Assembly (NCBI GenBank): GCA_004154925.1
Contig: QJNS01000102.1
Coordinates: 1-64,000 of the forward strand
Origin: Monosporascus cannonballus
Lineage: Eukaryota; Ascomycota; Sordariomycetes; Xylariales
DNA length: 64,000 nt
Direction of reading: 5' to 3'
Part shown: positions 48,566 to 61,327 of the stretch, piece after piece
Layout: each line of letters opens with the position of its first letter
How positions within the stretch are numbered: the stretch's first letter is position 1
Program-made: the position numbers and the translations under genes
Notes under the pieces: generated by a model
Database searches by the model: none
What the model was told of the DNA's origin: nothing
The model's input: the letters and a program-made list of their open reading frames with translations, nothing else

Positions 48566-51500
48566 ACATCGTCTTATGTCGTATATACTTTGATTGTATT
48601 TGCTGCTAGCTCGAATAAAGAAACATAAAAAATTGGATAAAGTTTAACTTTTGGTGGAAGTTCTAATTGGTAATTGTTTTCTGAGATTTTTTTGGCGATT
48701 TTGTATGGACCGATATATTTGAAATCGAGTTTTTTACTAAGTTATTTTGTTTAAATATTTTTGGTGGCGAAAAAAACCATTTTTCCCTTTTCGAAGGTTG
48801 GTCCTTTTAATCTTTTTTGGTTATAGTACTTATTTATTTAATTCCGTACGAATTCTAATTTTATTTTTATTTCTTAATATATTTATCGTAATTGTTTTAA
48901 CGTAAGGATTATTTTAACATTAATTAAACCGTCGTTGCGTACTTTTTTTATAAATTTCTGGAATAAAACCAAAATTTGCGTTTGTAGATATTATTTTGAT
49001 ATTTTCGTAATAACTGGTATTATAAGCTAGTTATGCGATTAGTAATTTTTAACCCAGTTATTGTGTTCGTAATTAATGTAATATTATAAATAAATTTTTA
49101 AAATTTAATTTGTTCGTTTTGTTTATTTATCCGTTTGGAGTTTGAATATATTAGATAATTTGTAATTTAGGCCGAGTTATGTTATGAGGTTTTATTAAAA
49201 TTTAAATATATATGTTAATCTTTTATTTGATATAATTTTTATTAGTAATTCGTATATGCTAAAAATATGTTTAAAGAAAATATATATTAATTGTTGGACG
49301 TTTATATCCTTATAGTATAATAAAAAATAAGAAAATTTCGAAAATCGGTTAACGATTACGAAAATACTGTCGTAATATATTTTTGTAGTTAAATTTTTTG
49401 ATATAAAGAATTTAATAATAAAGTCGAATATAACTAAATATTATGGTTGCTTTACGACTGGTAATGGCTATAATTTTCCGTATAGCTTATATTGTCGAAT
49501 TTTTGCTTTGGCGCAAATATCGCATTACCGTATAATTTTCTGTACCGTTAATTTTATTTTAGGAAAAAAGTATGTACGTTAAAGTTGTTTTAGAGTTTTG
49601 TGGATCCTTGAATGTTCGTATAACTGATGTTCGTATATTTTTCGTATTAGATCTTTTTGATATTTTTTTAGAACTTGTATTTTGTCCGTTTTTTGGTTTT
49701 TTAAAAAATTGTCGTTATATTGTTAGATTTTCTGATGTATATTGCTAGGTACTGCTCGAATCGTTGTAATTTGTCGTAAACGTAAATATTTTTTTGTAGT
49801 AATATCGAAAATTGTATGGTTAATTTTGACCAATTTTTTAAGGTCTGGTCGCTTGCTTAGGGCGTTTGCTTTATTATTCTCTGATTTTTTTTGTGGATAA
49901 TAACGAAATTAAAGTTCGTCAATTTTTTCGCGTATTTTAATTATCGTTTTATAAGCTTTTTGGTCGTAATAAATCGGGTAAAATTTTGATAATCCGTATA
50001 AACCTTAATCTGGTACAAGTTTTTTTTTAGGAAATGTTTAAATTTTCGAAATGCTATAACGATAGCTATAAATTCCTTATTTGGAATACCGTAATTAAAT
50101 TCGGCTCCTTTTAATTTGTACGAAAAAATATAATAAGATGTAATTTGCCTTAATTATCTCATTATCCGATTATTACGTTTAATACATAATTCGAAATATC
50201 GGTTTTTAATTTATCGGAACGGTTTAAATTGTATATAATTAATACTAGTTCGCTAATAATCGTATTCTTGATATCTTGAAATGTTTTTTCCTTATTTGGT
50301 ATTTATTTGAACTTTTTTTTTTCGTAAGATTTGTTAGGGGTATAATTATTTTGCTAAAGTTTTGAATAAACTTTTTGTAATAATTAGCGAATCCAAGGAA
50401 TATCTGTACTTTTTTAATTATTGGTAGCGTTTATTATTTTGTGATTGCAGCGATTTTCTTGGAGTTTATCCTGATATATCCTGGGGTAATAATATGTTCC
50501 AGATATTTTACTTTTTGTGTATAAAATTGATTTCTTTTTACGTTAATAAGTAATTTTACGTTTTATAAGGTTTAAAAAATTTTATAAACGTATTTTGCAT
50601 ATGCTTTTTCCGTTTTTGAAAAAATAAGAATGTTGTCGAGATAGCAAATAACGAAAATATTAAGGTATTTTCGTAATACGTAATTAAATATTCGTTAGAA
50701 AATTGCTGGTGCGTTCGTAAATCCTATTAGTATAACTAAATACTTAAATAGTTCGTATTTCGTTTTAAAAGTTGTTTTTTATTCGTATCCTTTTTTAATT
50801 TTAATAAAGTTATATTTATTTTTAAGATTAAATGTTATAAATTATTTGGTTCCGTAAAATCGGTTTTTTATTTCCGTAATTAAGGATAATAATATTTAAT
50901 CCTTAATAATAATATTTTTTAATTGTCAATAATTAATTATAAATCGTAATTTTTTATTTTTTTTTCGGTACGAAAAGTATTAAATATTTTGCTAGTAATT
51001 TCGAAAGTCGAATTTATTTTTTTATAATCCATTTTTTAGGTATTCTTTAAAAATACGTAATTCGTTTTTATTAAAATTATAAATAAGGTAAAACTTTGTG
51101 GAAAATCCTTTTTTATAAATTATTTTATGGTTTTATTTGTTATATTTTAATAATTTCGTATCAAATTCCTTTTTAAAAAGGTATTTATATTTATAATATT
51201 ATAATAACATATTAATTAAATTTTTTAATTCTTCAAGTTATTATTTTTCTAAATCGTTATTTAATTACTTTAATTTCGTTTTAATAATAATAATAATACG
51301 TCGTACTTTTCTTTATTACTCGTTTTTTTATATTTTATTTCTTTAAATAATAAAGTATTTATTATATTTTTATGCCTGCATTCGTTGTTATTATCGATCA
51401 AATATTAAGATCTTAATTCTTTTTCGTTTATTAATAAAAAGTAAAACGAATTTTACCGAATTAGTTTTACCGTTAATTAAAATTCCGTATTAGCATATTT

Positions 51501-53538
51501 ATAATAAATTTAAGATTATATCGTAATTTTCGAATAAAATAATATCGAAATTAATCGTTTAATATCGTTTTTTTAATAAAAATCTTAAGGTAATTAATTT
51601 TGTATAAAATCCTTCTGTTATTATAAACGAATTCCTAATTTTCGGCATTCGTTATTTTATAAGGTTTTAACTTATATCTTTATAGCAGTTTAAGCTTATT
51701 AACCATATTTGGTACAATATAATTTCCGCCCAAAGCTTCGTAGTTTACCATTATGGTATACCAGTATGTTTTAATTCGTATTTCCAAGGTAATAAAGTTG
51801 TTAACGTTTTTTATTGTCGCGTTTAAAACCTTTTTTAGGAATTCCTTTTAATTTTTTTAAATCTCGTTATTTTGCGGCTTTTTTATAGGTAACCTTTTTC
51901 TTTTAATTTCTGTTCGAATTTGTCGAACTTTATTTATGTTTCTTCGTTTAGCGCATTTAGCTGTTATATTTGTTATTTTTATCGGCGTATTGTTCTTTCG
52001 AACCGTATTAATTGTTTTTGGTTTTTTTGCAGTTTTTCTTCTTATTAAGTAAATTATTTTTTAATATTTGCGATTATATTTTATTATGGATCGTTTTAAT
52101 TATCGTTCTAAAGATTTTCTGTAAATTAACGTATTTTTTCCTTAATATATTTCTTTTTTTGGGGATATATAATAAATATTTATTGAAAATAAAAATTTGT
52201 AATAATTTTTTGATAATGTTTTTTTACCGTACGCTGGATTAATTCCCTTTCCGTTTAATAGTTATATTATCTATAATCACAAAAAGGTTTTTTTTACGGG
52301 CATTATTTTTTTAGGCCAAATTTTTATTTCGGCCAGTTACTAGATATTTTCTGGGGTTATAGTTCGAAACTGTCGATATTATTATTTGTTATTTTTGTTA
52401 TTCCCGGTACGGTTTTGAAAATCTAATCCCTTATAATATATTTAGGTAATTTGTATATAGATGTATTATTTTTATTTTTCGTAATTAGGATATTCTCGTT
52501 ATCGATAGTATATGGCATATATTTTACCGTATCGATCGGGTATTCCGGGGCAAAGTTTTTCTGTTTAATTCCGGTATTTGTATAATTATCCTTATAGCGT
52601 TTTTTGTTATGTTCGTAATATTTGTTAAGTTAGTTTCCTAGCTTTTTATATTTTTTGTCGAATTTTTTATCGTAATGGTCCTTATTAGACCTTTGGTTAT
52701 AAGCTTATTATATATTTGATTTAAATGATGTTAATAATTTTGTTATTATTTCCTTAATTATTTTTGGATTATTTTTCCGGTATAGGGGTCTAGTTAATTT
52801 GTTATGGCTTTTTAGGTTTTTTGTATTTATAAACTTTATGTTCTATTTTGCTATAATTAAAGCATTTAATCTGGCTCCAATTTTGTTTATGGGTAACACC
52901 GAATTCTATAAGTTTTAGCGCCGTTTCGTAAGAAATAAGGGGTGTAATTTTTTTTTAATTGGATTTATTATATATTAAATATAAAGTATATTATTTTCTT
53001 TTCTGTTATCTTTTAAACTGTGGATTGTTAATCTTAATTATTTTTGTAATATACCGGTTTAAAATAATTAATTATTTGATTCGAATAATTTTATTTTTTA
53101 CATTATTTTTTAACCTTTTATAAAATATGTCGATAAGGGTATCGGCTTTATCGTTTTCCTATCTGGCCTTAGCCGTAAAATTTTTAAAGGTTCCGGCGTA
53201 TTTGGACGCAGATTTTTTCTATCGGAATTGTAAAAGCTGTTAAGTTATTAATTGTTTTTTATCCGGATTGCCGAAATCATTACGTATTTTGTTTTCGAAA
53301 TTGATATAAAGTAAAAAGATCTTATTAATAAAATCCTTTTTATCCAACTTTTTTACTTTTAAAAAGTTTTTTATAATGGCCTTAAACTAATTAACCGCAT
53401 TTCCTATTAGGCATACTTTTATTATTAGGATTATATCCGCTGGATTATTAAGGTTTAAAAAGCGAAAGTAAATTTGTGCCTAAATTAAAAAGGTTTAAGG
53501 GTTGCCTTTCCTATCGTAGGGTTCCGGCTTTTTAGGCT

Positions 53539-53730
53539 TTATGCGGGCAAAAAAGGTTTTGACAGATGGCGTAGTCCTAAGTTATCGAACTTTTTTCTCC
53601 AGCTTCCGAATTCGAGCCTAAAACTGCTGAATAGGGGTTTCCTAAATGCTGGTCGATATTCTGACAATATTAAATATTGCTTAGAGTTTGACGGTATTAT
53701 TAAATTAAAGTTTATAACGTATGACGGCAT
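53539..53730 (-). pseudogene. gag N-terminal fragment of gypsy B
   Basis: A 63-codon frame just inside the right LTR containing IPSNSKQYLILSEYRPAFRK and PLFSSF. The same sequence with mutations recurs on the plus strand at about 63140-63240 in element E, which identifies it as the gag start region and fixes the direction of both elements. Confidence 0.65.
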
Positions 53731-54049
53731 ATATAGTTTAACTAATTATTAAACCATAAGTTAATAAGTTTTTATTAGCAAAAATATCGTAAAAATCTAA
53801 GCAATAAATATAATAATATATTACGTCTTATAATATTAAGAGTACTTTAAGTAATAATGTTATATTATAATCTAAAATTATTTAAATTATGGAATTAATA
53901 AATATATATATTTTTAATTTTTGAACCTTATCGAACCTGGCTTTATAGGCTTTACGATCGATCTTGTCGAGCCATTACGTGATTTGACTTACCTGGCTTA
54001 GTCGTTTGTAACGACCGTTTCCGAGGCCGCAGCCCGTTGGGTTATAACA
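53722..54049 (-). repeat. right LTR of gypsy B (5' LTR relative to pol)
   Basis: 328 bp, TGACGGCATATATAG...TTATAACA, with a single copy of the CTTTACGATCGATCTTGTCGAG unit (about 53937-53973). It is followed by the target duplication ATAAA. Confidence 0.85.
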
Positions 54050-54824
54050 ATAAATTATTAATTTATATAATTATTGTTTTTTAAAATACCGTATTTTTAT
54101 TTTAAAATTACAATTTTCTATTATTTTATAATGTATTTATTTAATATTTCCGCGGACTTTCAAATTTATTTTAATTATTTATAATACTTTCGTTAAATAC
54201 TTATTGAGAATTTATTATAATATATCTTATTTAATTTAATTACTTTACGGTTTTATTTCCGTAAATAATATTTAAAAAGGAAATTTTGTTTATTTAAATA
54301 TTAAAAATATTAATTTTATATTTTATTTTATATAATTATTATACGTTTTATGGAATTCTTTATATTTATAATCTGTATAAAAATGTGCGATAAAAATTTG
54401 ATTACATATTTATTTATTTTCCGTTATTATTTCAAGAATATTTATTAAATATTTTATAAAATTAATTTTTTCGGTAATATCTTTAAACGATGAAAATAAT
54501 AACAAAATATTCAAAGTATTATATAACGAATTTAAATTTTAAAATTAAAAAAAAATTAGGTTTTATTAATTTAATAAATTATGGAAATTATTAATTAAAA
54601 TCGATAAAATTCCAAATACTTAGTACGTAGGTTTTAAATTAAAATAGGTTTTTAAAAAGGTTTTAATTTTTAGGTTGTTTATAAATAATTAAAAATGTTA
54701 ATAATACAGTTATTATAATTAATATTAAAAAATATTATTAATTATTATTAATATTTGACATATGTTATTTTATTTATAGTTAATTAATAAATATATATAC
54801 AAATAAAATAAAAAAGTTTTTAAT

Positions 54825-54985
54825 TATTAAATATAAAAATTATTAATTATTTTTATTTTATTTTAATTACGTATATCTTCGTAATACGTATGATTTTTAT
54901 ACAATTTAGTAACGGAATATGTATATTCCGATTAAAAAATAACCTTTTTATATTTGGTATTTTATAATATTCTTAATTAATTAAC
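54825..54985 (-). repeat. copia LTR, middle copy shared by both internal regions
   Basis: 161 bp, collinear with the two outer copies but heavily RIP-mutated (TATTAAATATA where the left copy has TGTCAGATATA; it ends AATTAACA). It is followed by CATATCCCTTTAACGC-like sequence matching the left copy's CACCCCTTTAACGCC. Confidence 0.8.
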
Positions 54986-57900
54986 ATATCCCTTTAACGC
55001 TTTAAAATATTTAAAGCGTTAATTATTACTCTTTATTATTTCTTATAATTAAAATTATTTATGTTATTTTTTTCCGGAAATTAAATCTTTTTAATTAATT
55101 AATTTGTTTTAAAATCGTTTATAAAATATTTTTCTGCCGTTCGAAAATTTCCGTAATATTTATTAATTTTAATTATTATTTAAATTATTTAAAGGTTTTT
55201 GGTAATAAAGTTTTCGTTAATTTATTTGTTAACGTATTATTTATAAATTTATAATTTAATTTAATTTATTCTTTTTATTATATTTCGTAATTAATAAATA
55301 TATATATTAATATATCTTAATTTCATTATAAAAGAATAATATTTCCGTTAATTAACCGTATAATTTGCAAATTATCGCACCATATATTCAACAGCATTAT
55401 TCTTATATTAATGTTTAATTTTATAATTAATTAAAAATTGAAAATATTTTTTTTAATAATTTACGTACAAATTAATAATTTTATTTCGGTTATAAAAATA
55501 ATTATTATATTTTATTTATATTTACTTTAATTATTTTTCAAAATAATTTAATAATATATATTTAAAATATTTTTCTGTTAGTATTATTTATAAAAAATAT
55601 TATTTTATATAGTTAATAAGTTTTCGCCGCCAAATTTTAAGATTTTTATTTTAATATCAATTAAATATAGGATAATTCGATTAACAGTTTTACAATATAT
55701 AATATTGAAATTTAAATTAAGTTATATTATTCGGAATACGGGAAAAAATATATTAAGTGGAATGTTAATTATTAGATATAAAATTAGATTTAATTTTTTT
55801 TGGTAATTTTTAATTAAACTTAAGTTAATTAAATTAAAATTAAATAATAATTTAACGGTTATTATTCACGTATTCAAGAATTATTTAAATATGTTTTAGA
55901 AATACAATTAAAATAAAATAATTAAAGTTTTTATTTAATACGGTTTTTAATTATTTTAATATTGAAGAATTATTAAAAATCCTGATGTTTTATAAATATA
56001 CCTTAGTTTTTAATTTAATAAACTATTTAATTAACGAAATATTAACTTATTATACAATAGGGTATGATATTATCGTTAACGTAAAATAAAAAAAATATTT
56101 TTAACCAAAAAAATAATAAAGTTTAAAACGAACGGAATTAAATTTTATATTTTTAAAATATTAATAAAACTTTTTTGTTTGAATAACAATAATTTCTTTA
56201 AATTGTATAAGATTTTCCTAATTAATAACATTTTAATTCAATATAAATATTTTAAGGGCATTTTTATATGTATATTATATAATAAATTCGTATAAATAAA
56301 AATGTTAATAACGTTATATTACTTAAGTCTTAAATCGAAATAAATTACGATAACAATTAACGTTTAAAAAAGTTTGTCGGTAAATATAAATATATATATA
56401 TTATTATATACATTTTTAAATTGCTAATTATTACGTATTATAATTTATATTTAATGTTTTCATTATTTATTATTTTAATTAAAATTTTAAATATATATTT
56501 ATATATATTTTAAAGTTTAATTTATTTAATAAAAACTAATTTGTAATTTCTCAAAATTATATATTTTTATAATTTTATAAATAGTTTTTGCTAGGTTTTA
56601 CACACTTTTTATTTTAACTAATATATATTTTATTTTTTATGGCCTTACGGTAATTAAAATAAGTTACGTTTATATATCCAGTTTTACGACTTCAATTCTT
56701 TTTCGTATATTAATAGATTTAAACGTTTTCGAATAAAAATGTACGTATTTTTGAATATTAATTTCTTTAAACTTTTAAATTTTATTAACCGGTTATTAAT
56801 CGTATTAATAAAATAACCCTTATTGTTTACGTTAAACGTAACTTTCCATTTTTTATAATCGTATCGAAAATTATTTTATTAATATAGGATATACGGTAAA
56901 TATTTTTTAACCGTAAAATATTTTCGTTTATTATTATTATTTTTGTTTTTTCCTTCAGAATAATAATTATAACAATTATTAAAATAAACGTTAAAAAATA
57001 CTTTAAAGAATTAAAATAATTCGAATATAATAAATATATAAAAATAATAAAGTTTTTATAAATAAGTTTATTTTTATTTATCTTATATACATTTTACGTT
57101 AATATCGTTTTGTTTTATAAAATCCGGTTTAATTAATATTTAAACTATTTCGCTTAAAGTTTTATTTCGATATATATATATATATATATTTAAGTAATTT
57201 ATAATTTAATTATATATAAATATTTATTATAAAATACGTTATAATTTGTTATTATTAATATAAAAACATTGATTTTTAAAATGCTTAATATCTCTGAAAA
57301 AAATAATTTATAATTAAATTATACGTTCCGAATAACGATAACTTTATTCGTTAAAAGGCTTTAAATTTTATAAATATTTATTAAATAATAACCGATAAAA
57401 TAATTAATTTAAATTTTTAAATTTAATTTTTAAAATATTTAATTTTTTTTATAACCGTTTTTATTATAATATAAATTATATAACCGTCAATTCGTAAATA
57501 TATTTATTAACGCTTATAATTAAATATTATTATATTATATTTATATATTAAATTACTATAATAAATCTCATTCAAATGTTATTAAAATCAAACGTATTTA
57601 AATATTCGATTATATAACTATACTATTGTTTTAAAAATATATATAAATAAAAATAATAATAGTTTAACTATATTTCGTATTATAGTCGTTTTTTAAAATT
57701 ATATTTTTTAAATATTTTATATTCTTATTTTGTATTTAGATATAAAGTATTAAAAGCTTTAATTTAATATTTAAAAAATAATTATAATATATTTTAAAAT
57801 AAATTTTATTTTAACATTTTAGTATCCTATTTGATTATTTATAGAAACACTTTAATTTAATTTTTGGAAATATTTAAAAACTATTAAAATATATTAATTA

Positions 57901-59928
57901 AAATATTTTATTTTTAATTTTTAAAATAAATATTTTACATATAACTTAAGTATTTATTAATAACGAATATTATATATCTATATTTTTCCGGATTTTGTTT
58001 AAAATCCGTAAAACTAATACTTATTTTCTGGATGAATTAAAATTCTTTTAGTATATAATGTAATTACTTTTTAATATTTATTTTACCATAAGCTTAATAT
58101 ATAATTATTATAAAACTTTTTAATTATATCTTTTTAAATAAAATGGATAATAAATAATTATATTAAAGCCTAAATAATTTAAATATTAATATTATATAAA
58201 TTTATAATAAATAAATAATAATTACGTAATCTTTAAAATAATATTTTATACATAAACCGGAAATATTATATTAAACATTATTATATTCATATTTTAGAAA
58301 ATCAATACATTAAATTTATTCATTAATATAATAATATTTTAATTATATTTATTTCGTATACAATTATTAATCCTTTTATTATTTTATTAATACCTTTTTT
58401 AATAGGATCGAAATAATATTAAATTATACGTAAAATCTTTATATTAAATTATATCGTAAAAACGTAACGTTTTTATGCCGTTAACGTTTCGAAATAATTA
58501 TTTAGGTATATTCCATTATTTTATTTAGTAAGTTTATAATTACAGAATTTATTAATTACATTAAATATATATATTACCGATTTTAAATCTAAAATAACTT
58601 TTTAAAAAAGTAAAACGAAATATTTATAACACAATATGCTTAAGTAATTTAAAAATATATTAATATTTATTTTATTTTTTCGAGAAATTATTTTATTTTT
58701 TAAATAATTCATTTTTTCCTTTAAGGATTAATTAAAAACCATTTTATTTTTTATATAAACGGTTATAATTCCGTTAAAACAAAACTCTTCTGGGATTCTA
58801 TTAAAAAAACATAATAATATTAAGATAATCCGTAATAAAGATAGATATAAATGTTATAACGGGTACTTTGGGTATTTAATTTGTTATATTTCCGTTTATT
58901 ATTGTTTTAATTTAAATATAAATCTTTACAGTTATTTCGTTTTAAAATTTACTTTAAAGTTTTACACCACAATTATCGATTAATAAATTAGGTTTCGTTT
59001 TAATTAAAATCGTTCTAATTAATAAAATTTATAAAAACTGCGTAAAAGATCGGATATATTATTTTAAAACATTTTAACGATTATTAATAAATTATATTTT
59101 AACAATCCAAAAAATTAATAATGATTTTTTATTAATTAATTCACTTATTATTAATTTTAACTTTTTTTATTATTTAAAAAATAATTATTCAAATTCCTAT
59201 AATAAATGCTAATACTGTCTATAAAGTATTAACTTATATATTTATTATTTTATAATTTATTTATTTAGATTTTTTGCCGACTTGGAAATTTACTGTAATG
59301 ATTCGTAATAACTTCGTTGAATAATAAATAAAAATCTTTTATTATATACCTTATTTAATTTAATTAATTTGGTATGTTATTTCCGGGACTTCTTTTAATT
59401 ATTAAAATTATGAATTCCAGAATTTATTTTATAAAATCGTTATAATCTTTATAGAAATTTTTATATTTTCTATTTTTATAAAGATATGCCGTAATTCTTT
59501 GATTATAAACCTGTTTATTTTTGGTCGTTATTTTAAAGATATTTATTAGGTATTTTATAAAATTAATATTTTCGGTAATTGATTTAAACGATAAAAATAA
59601 TAATAAAATATTAAAAAATGTTAACTAATGAATTTATTTTTTAGGATAAAACGTGATATCGGGTTTTATTAATTTAATAAATTTAAGAAATAATTAATTA
59701 AGATCAATAAAATCCTAAATATTCAGCGCGTACGCTTTAAATTAGCATTCGCTCTTAAAGCATTTTTAATCTTTAGGTTCTTTATAAAAAATTAAATATA
59801 GTAACGGTATAATCGCTATTATTAATATTAAAATATATTAATAATTATTAATATTATATAACGTATATTATTTTAACAATAATTAATTAATAAAGATATA
59901 TGCGAACTAAATAAATAAAATTCTTAAT

Positions 59929-60090
59929 TATTAGATATAGGGAATATTAGTTGTTGTTATATTTAGCTAATTGCGTACGTTTTCGTAACGCGTACCATTT
60001 TTGTGTAGCTTAAAAACGAAGTATATATGTTTCGATTAGAAGATGACCTTTTCGTATTTGGTGTGCTATAGCACACCTGGCTAGCTAACA
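59929..60090 (-). repeat. copia LTR, right copy
   Basis: 162 bp, the same length as the left copy, ending GGCTAGCTAACA and followed by GATAC, the second half of the target duplication. Confidence 0.85.
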
Positions 60091-60368
60091 GATACGTATA
60101 CGAGCCGTATAATAAGTATCGAATTTTAATTCGGCCTACATTTATCTCAAATATTGAATAATAATAATTAATTAACAAAAATAAATATTAAGGTTTAAAA
60201 ATAATATATATTAATTTTATTAATAAAAGCAAAACATATAAATATTGTAAACTTATATTCGCATAAATATATATAAAATTTTTCATAGTTCAAAATATAA
60301 ATATGTAAGACTTATTTTAAAGAATTACGTCATAAATAAAGCATATTGAATTGGGTCGAGATAATTCG

Positions 60369-60764
60369 TGTTATAATCTAACGGTCTTGGTTTCCCTACA
60401 AACGGTCGGGGCCATAAGAAAAGTTGAATCCGACCCAAGTCAAGACATCACGTAACTGGCGCGAAGGTCTTAAGATGCCAAGCACCTTAAGCCCTTTAAG
60501 ATAGCAGGAAGATTCAAAAAGCTTAAAGGGCTTAAGGGTTTGAGCCGCTTAAATACCTTGAGCTAAGATGAAAATATATACGCTTATTATTTCCATAATA
60601 TAGATAGCATTAGCTTACAATAAAACATCATTACCCAAGACGCCCTTGGTATTACGAGACGTAATAACTTATTACATCCGTTATTCAGATTCCTACGATA
60701 CTTCTGCCAACATAAACCCGTACGACTTAGATTTAATAATTGGTTCAATCGTCTAGCCGTTACA
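60369..60764 (+). repeat. solo gypsy LTR with target duplication
   Basis: 396 bp in the orientation opposite to A, B and C, starting TGTTATAATCTAACGG and ending AGCCGTTACA. It is flanked by a perfect 5-bp direct repeat ATTCG (60364-60368 and 60765-60769). No internal region is attached, so it probably arose by LTR-LTR recombination. It is clearly GC-richer than its surroundings. Its middle carries repeats of CTTAAGGGCTTAA type. Confidence 0.88.
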
Positions 60765-61327
60765 ATTCGGTCTTGATCAGTGCGGAATATCTGAGTATAT
60801 TTTGATACGGATAAGGTTTAATGAAATAGGGAATTAAAACGCCATATATTTATAGCGTTGAATCTGGAAAACTGAAGATGTTCGAAAGCATGATAAGTAG
60901 TGATGTTTTAGAGTTGAACTCATAGCGAAAAGAACTTCTTAATATATATAAGATACTCCGGCTTTCTAATCAGCCTCGGCTGATCATAGACGTAACACTC
61001 TGCCCCGCTTCAATATATTTTAAAGTTTTAAATATAAATAACTTCTATTATAAGATAGAGACATATAAATACTATATATAAGCAAAAATTTAAAAAGGTC
61101 GGCGTACTTAACGGGTTAATGTAATGTATATACTTATATACAACTTCGCGCAAAACAGTATTAATAAATAAATTCTTTTTAAAGATTTAATATAAAACAT
61201 ATATTAAAAATAAATATTTTCTAATGGATTTTATATTATTAATATGAGCGAAATACACTTTACGTTATACACTTAAAAGTAACGTTATACATAAAATTAT
61301 AACATATTTATAAATTTATTAATTTTA
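60765..61327. other. spacer, partly less mutated
   Basis: The first 250 bp (to about 61010) have moderate GC and read like a little-mutated repeat fragment; the rest is AT-rich. No ORF or domain was recognised. Confidence 0.4.

Larger units (their letters stand above)
47433..54049 (-). mobile_element. Ty3/gypsy chromodomain retrotransposon B, nested in copia
   Basis: 6.6-kb element with LTRs 47433-47834 and 53722-54049 and a perfect target duplication ATAAA (47428-47432 and 54050-54054). Pol is on the minus strand: a gag start region at about 53539-53730 (IPSNSKQYLILSEYRPAFRK), reverse transcriptase FVICYLDNILIF at about 50622-50657 with YLDD changed to YLDN, integrase core at about 49190-49390, and a well-preserved chromodomain at about 48395-48565. 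A plus-strand antisense ORF occupies 47901-48431. Insertion into the first copia unit postdates that copia. RIP is heavy except across about 48240-48620. Confidence 0.9.
42940..60090 (-). mobile_element. Ty1/copia block: LTR-internal-LTR-internal-LTR, with nested gypsy B
   Basis: Three LTRs of 161-162 bp (42940-43101, 54825-54985, 59929-60090) separate two homologous internal regions. The first internal copy is 43102-47432 plus 54050-54824, interrupted by gypsy B. The second is 54986-59928. The whole 17.15-kb block is flanked by a perfect 5-bp target duplication GATAC (42935-42939 and 60091-60095), so it behaves as one insertion. Copia identity rests on the minus-strand reverse transcriptase motif FYV-N-D in both copies (44217-44239 and 56069-56090), where the family has YVDD. 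No ORF of useful length survives RIP. Confidence 0.82.
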
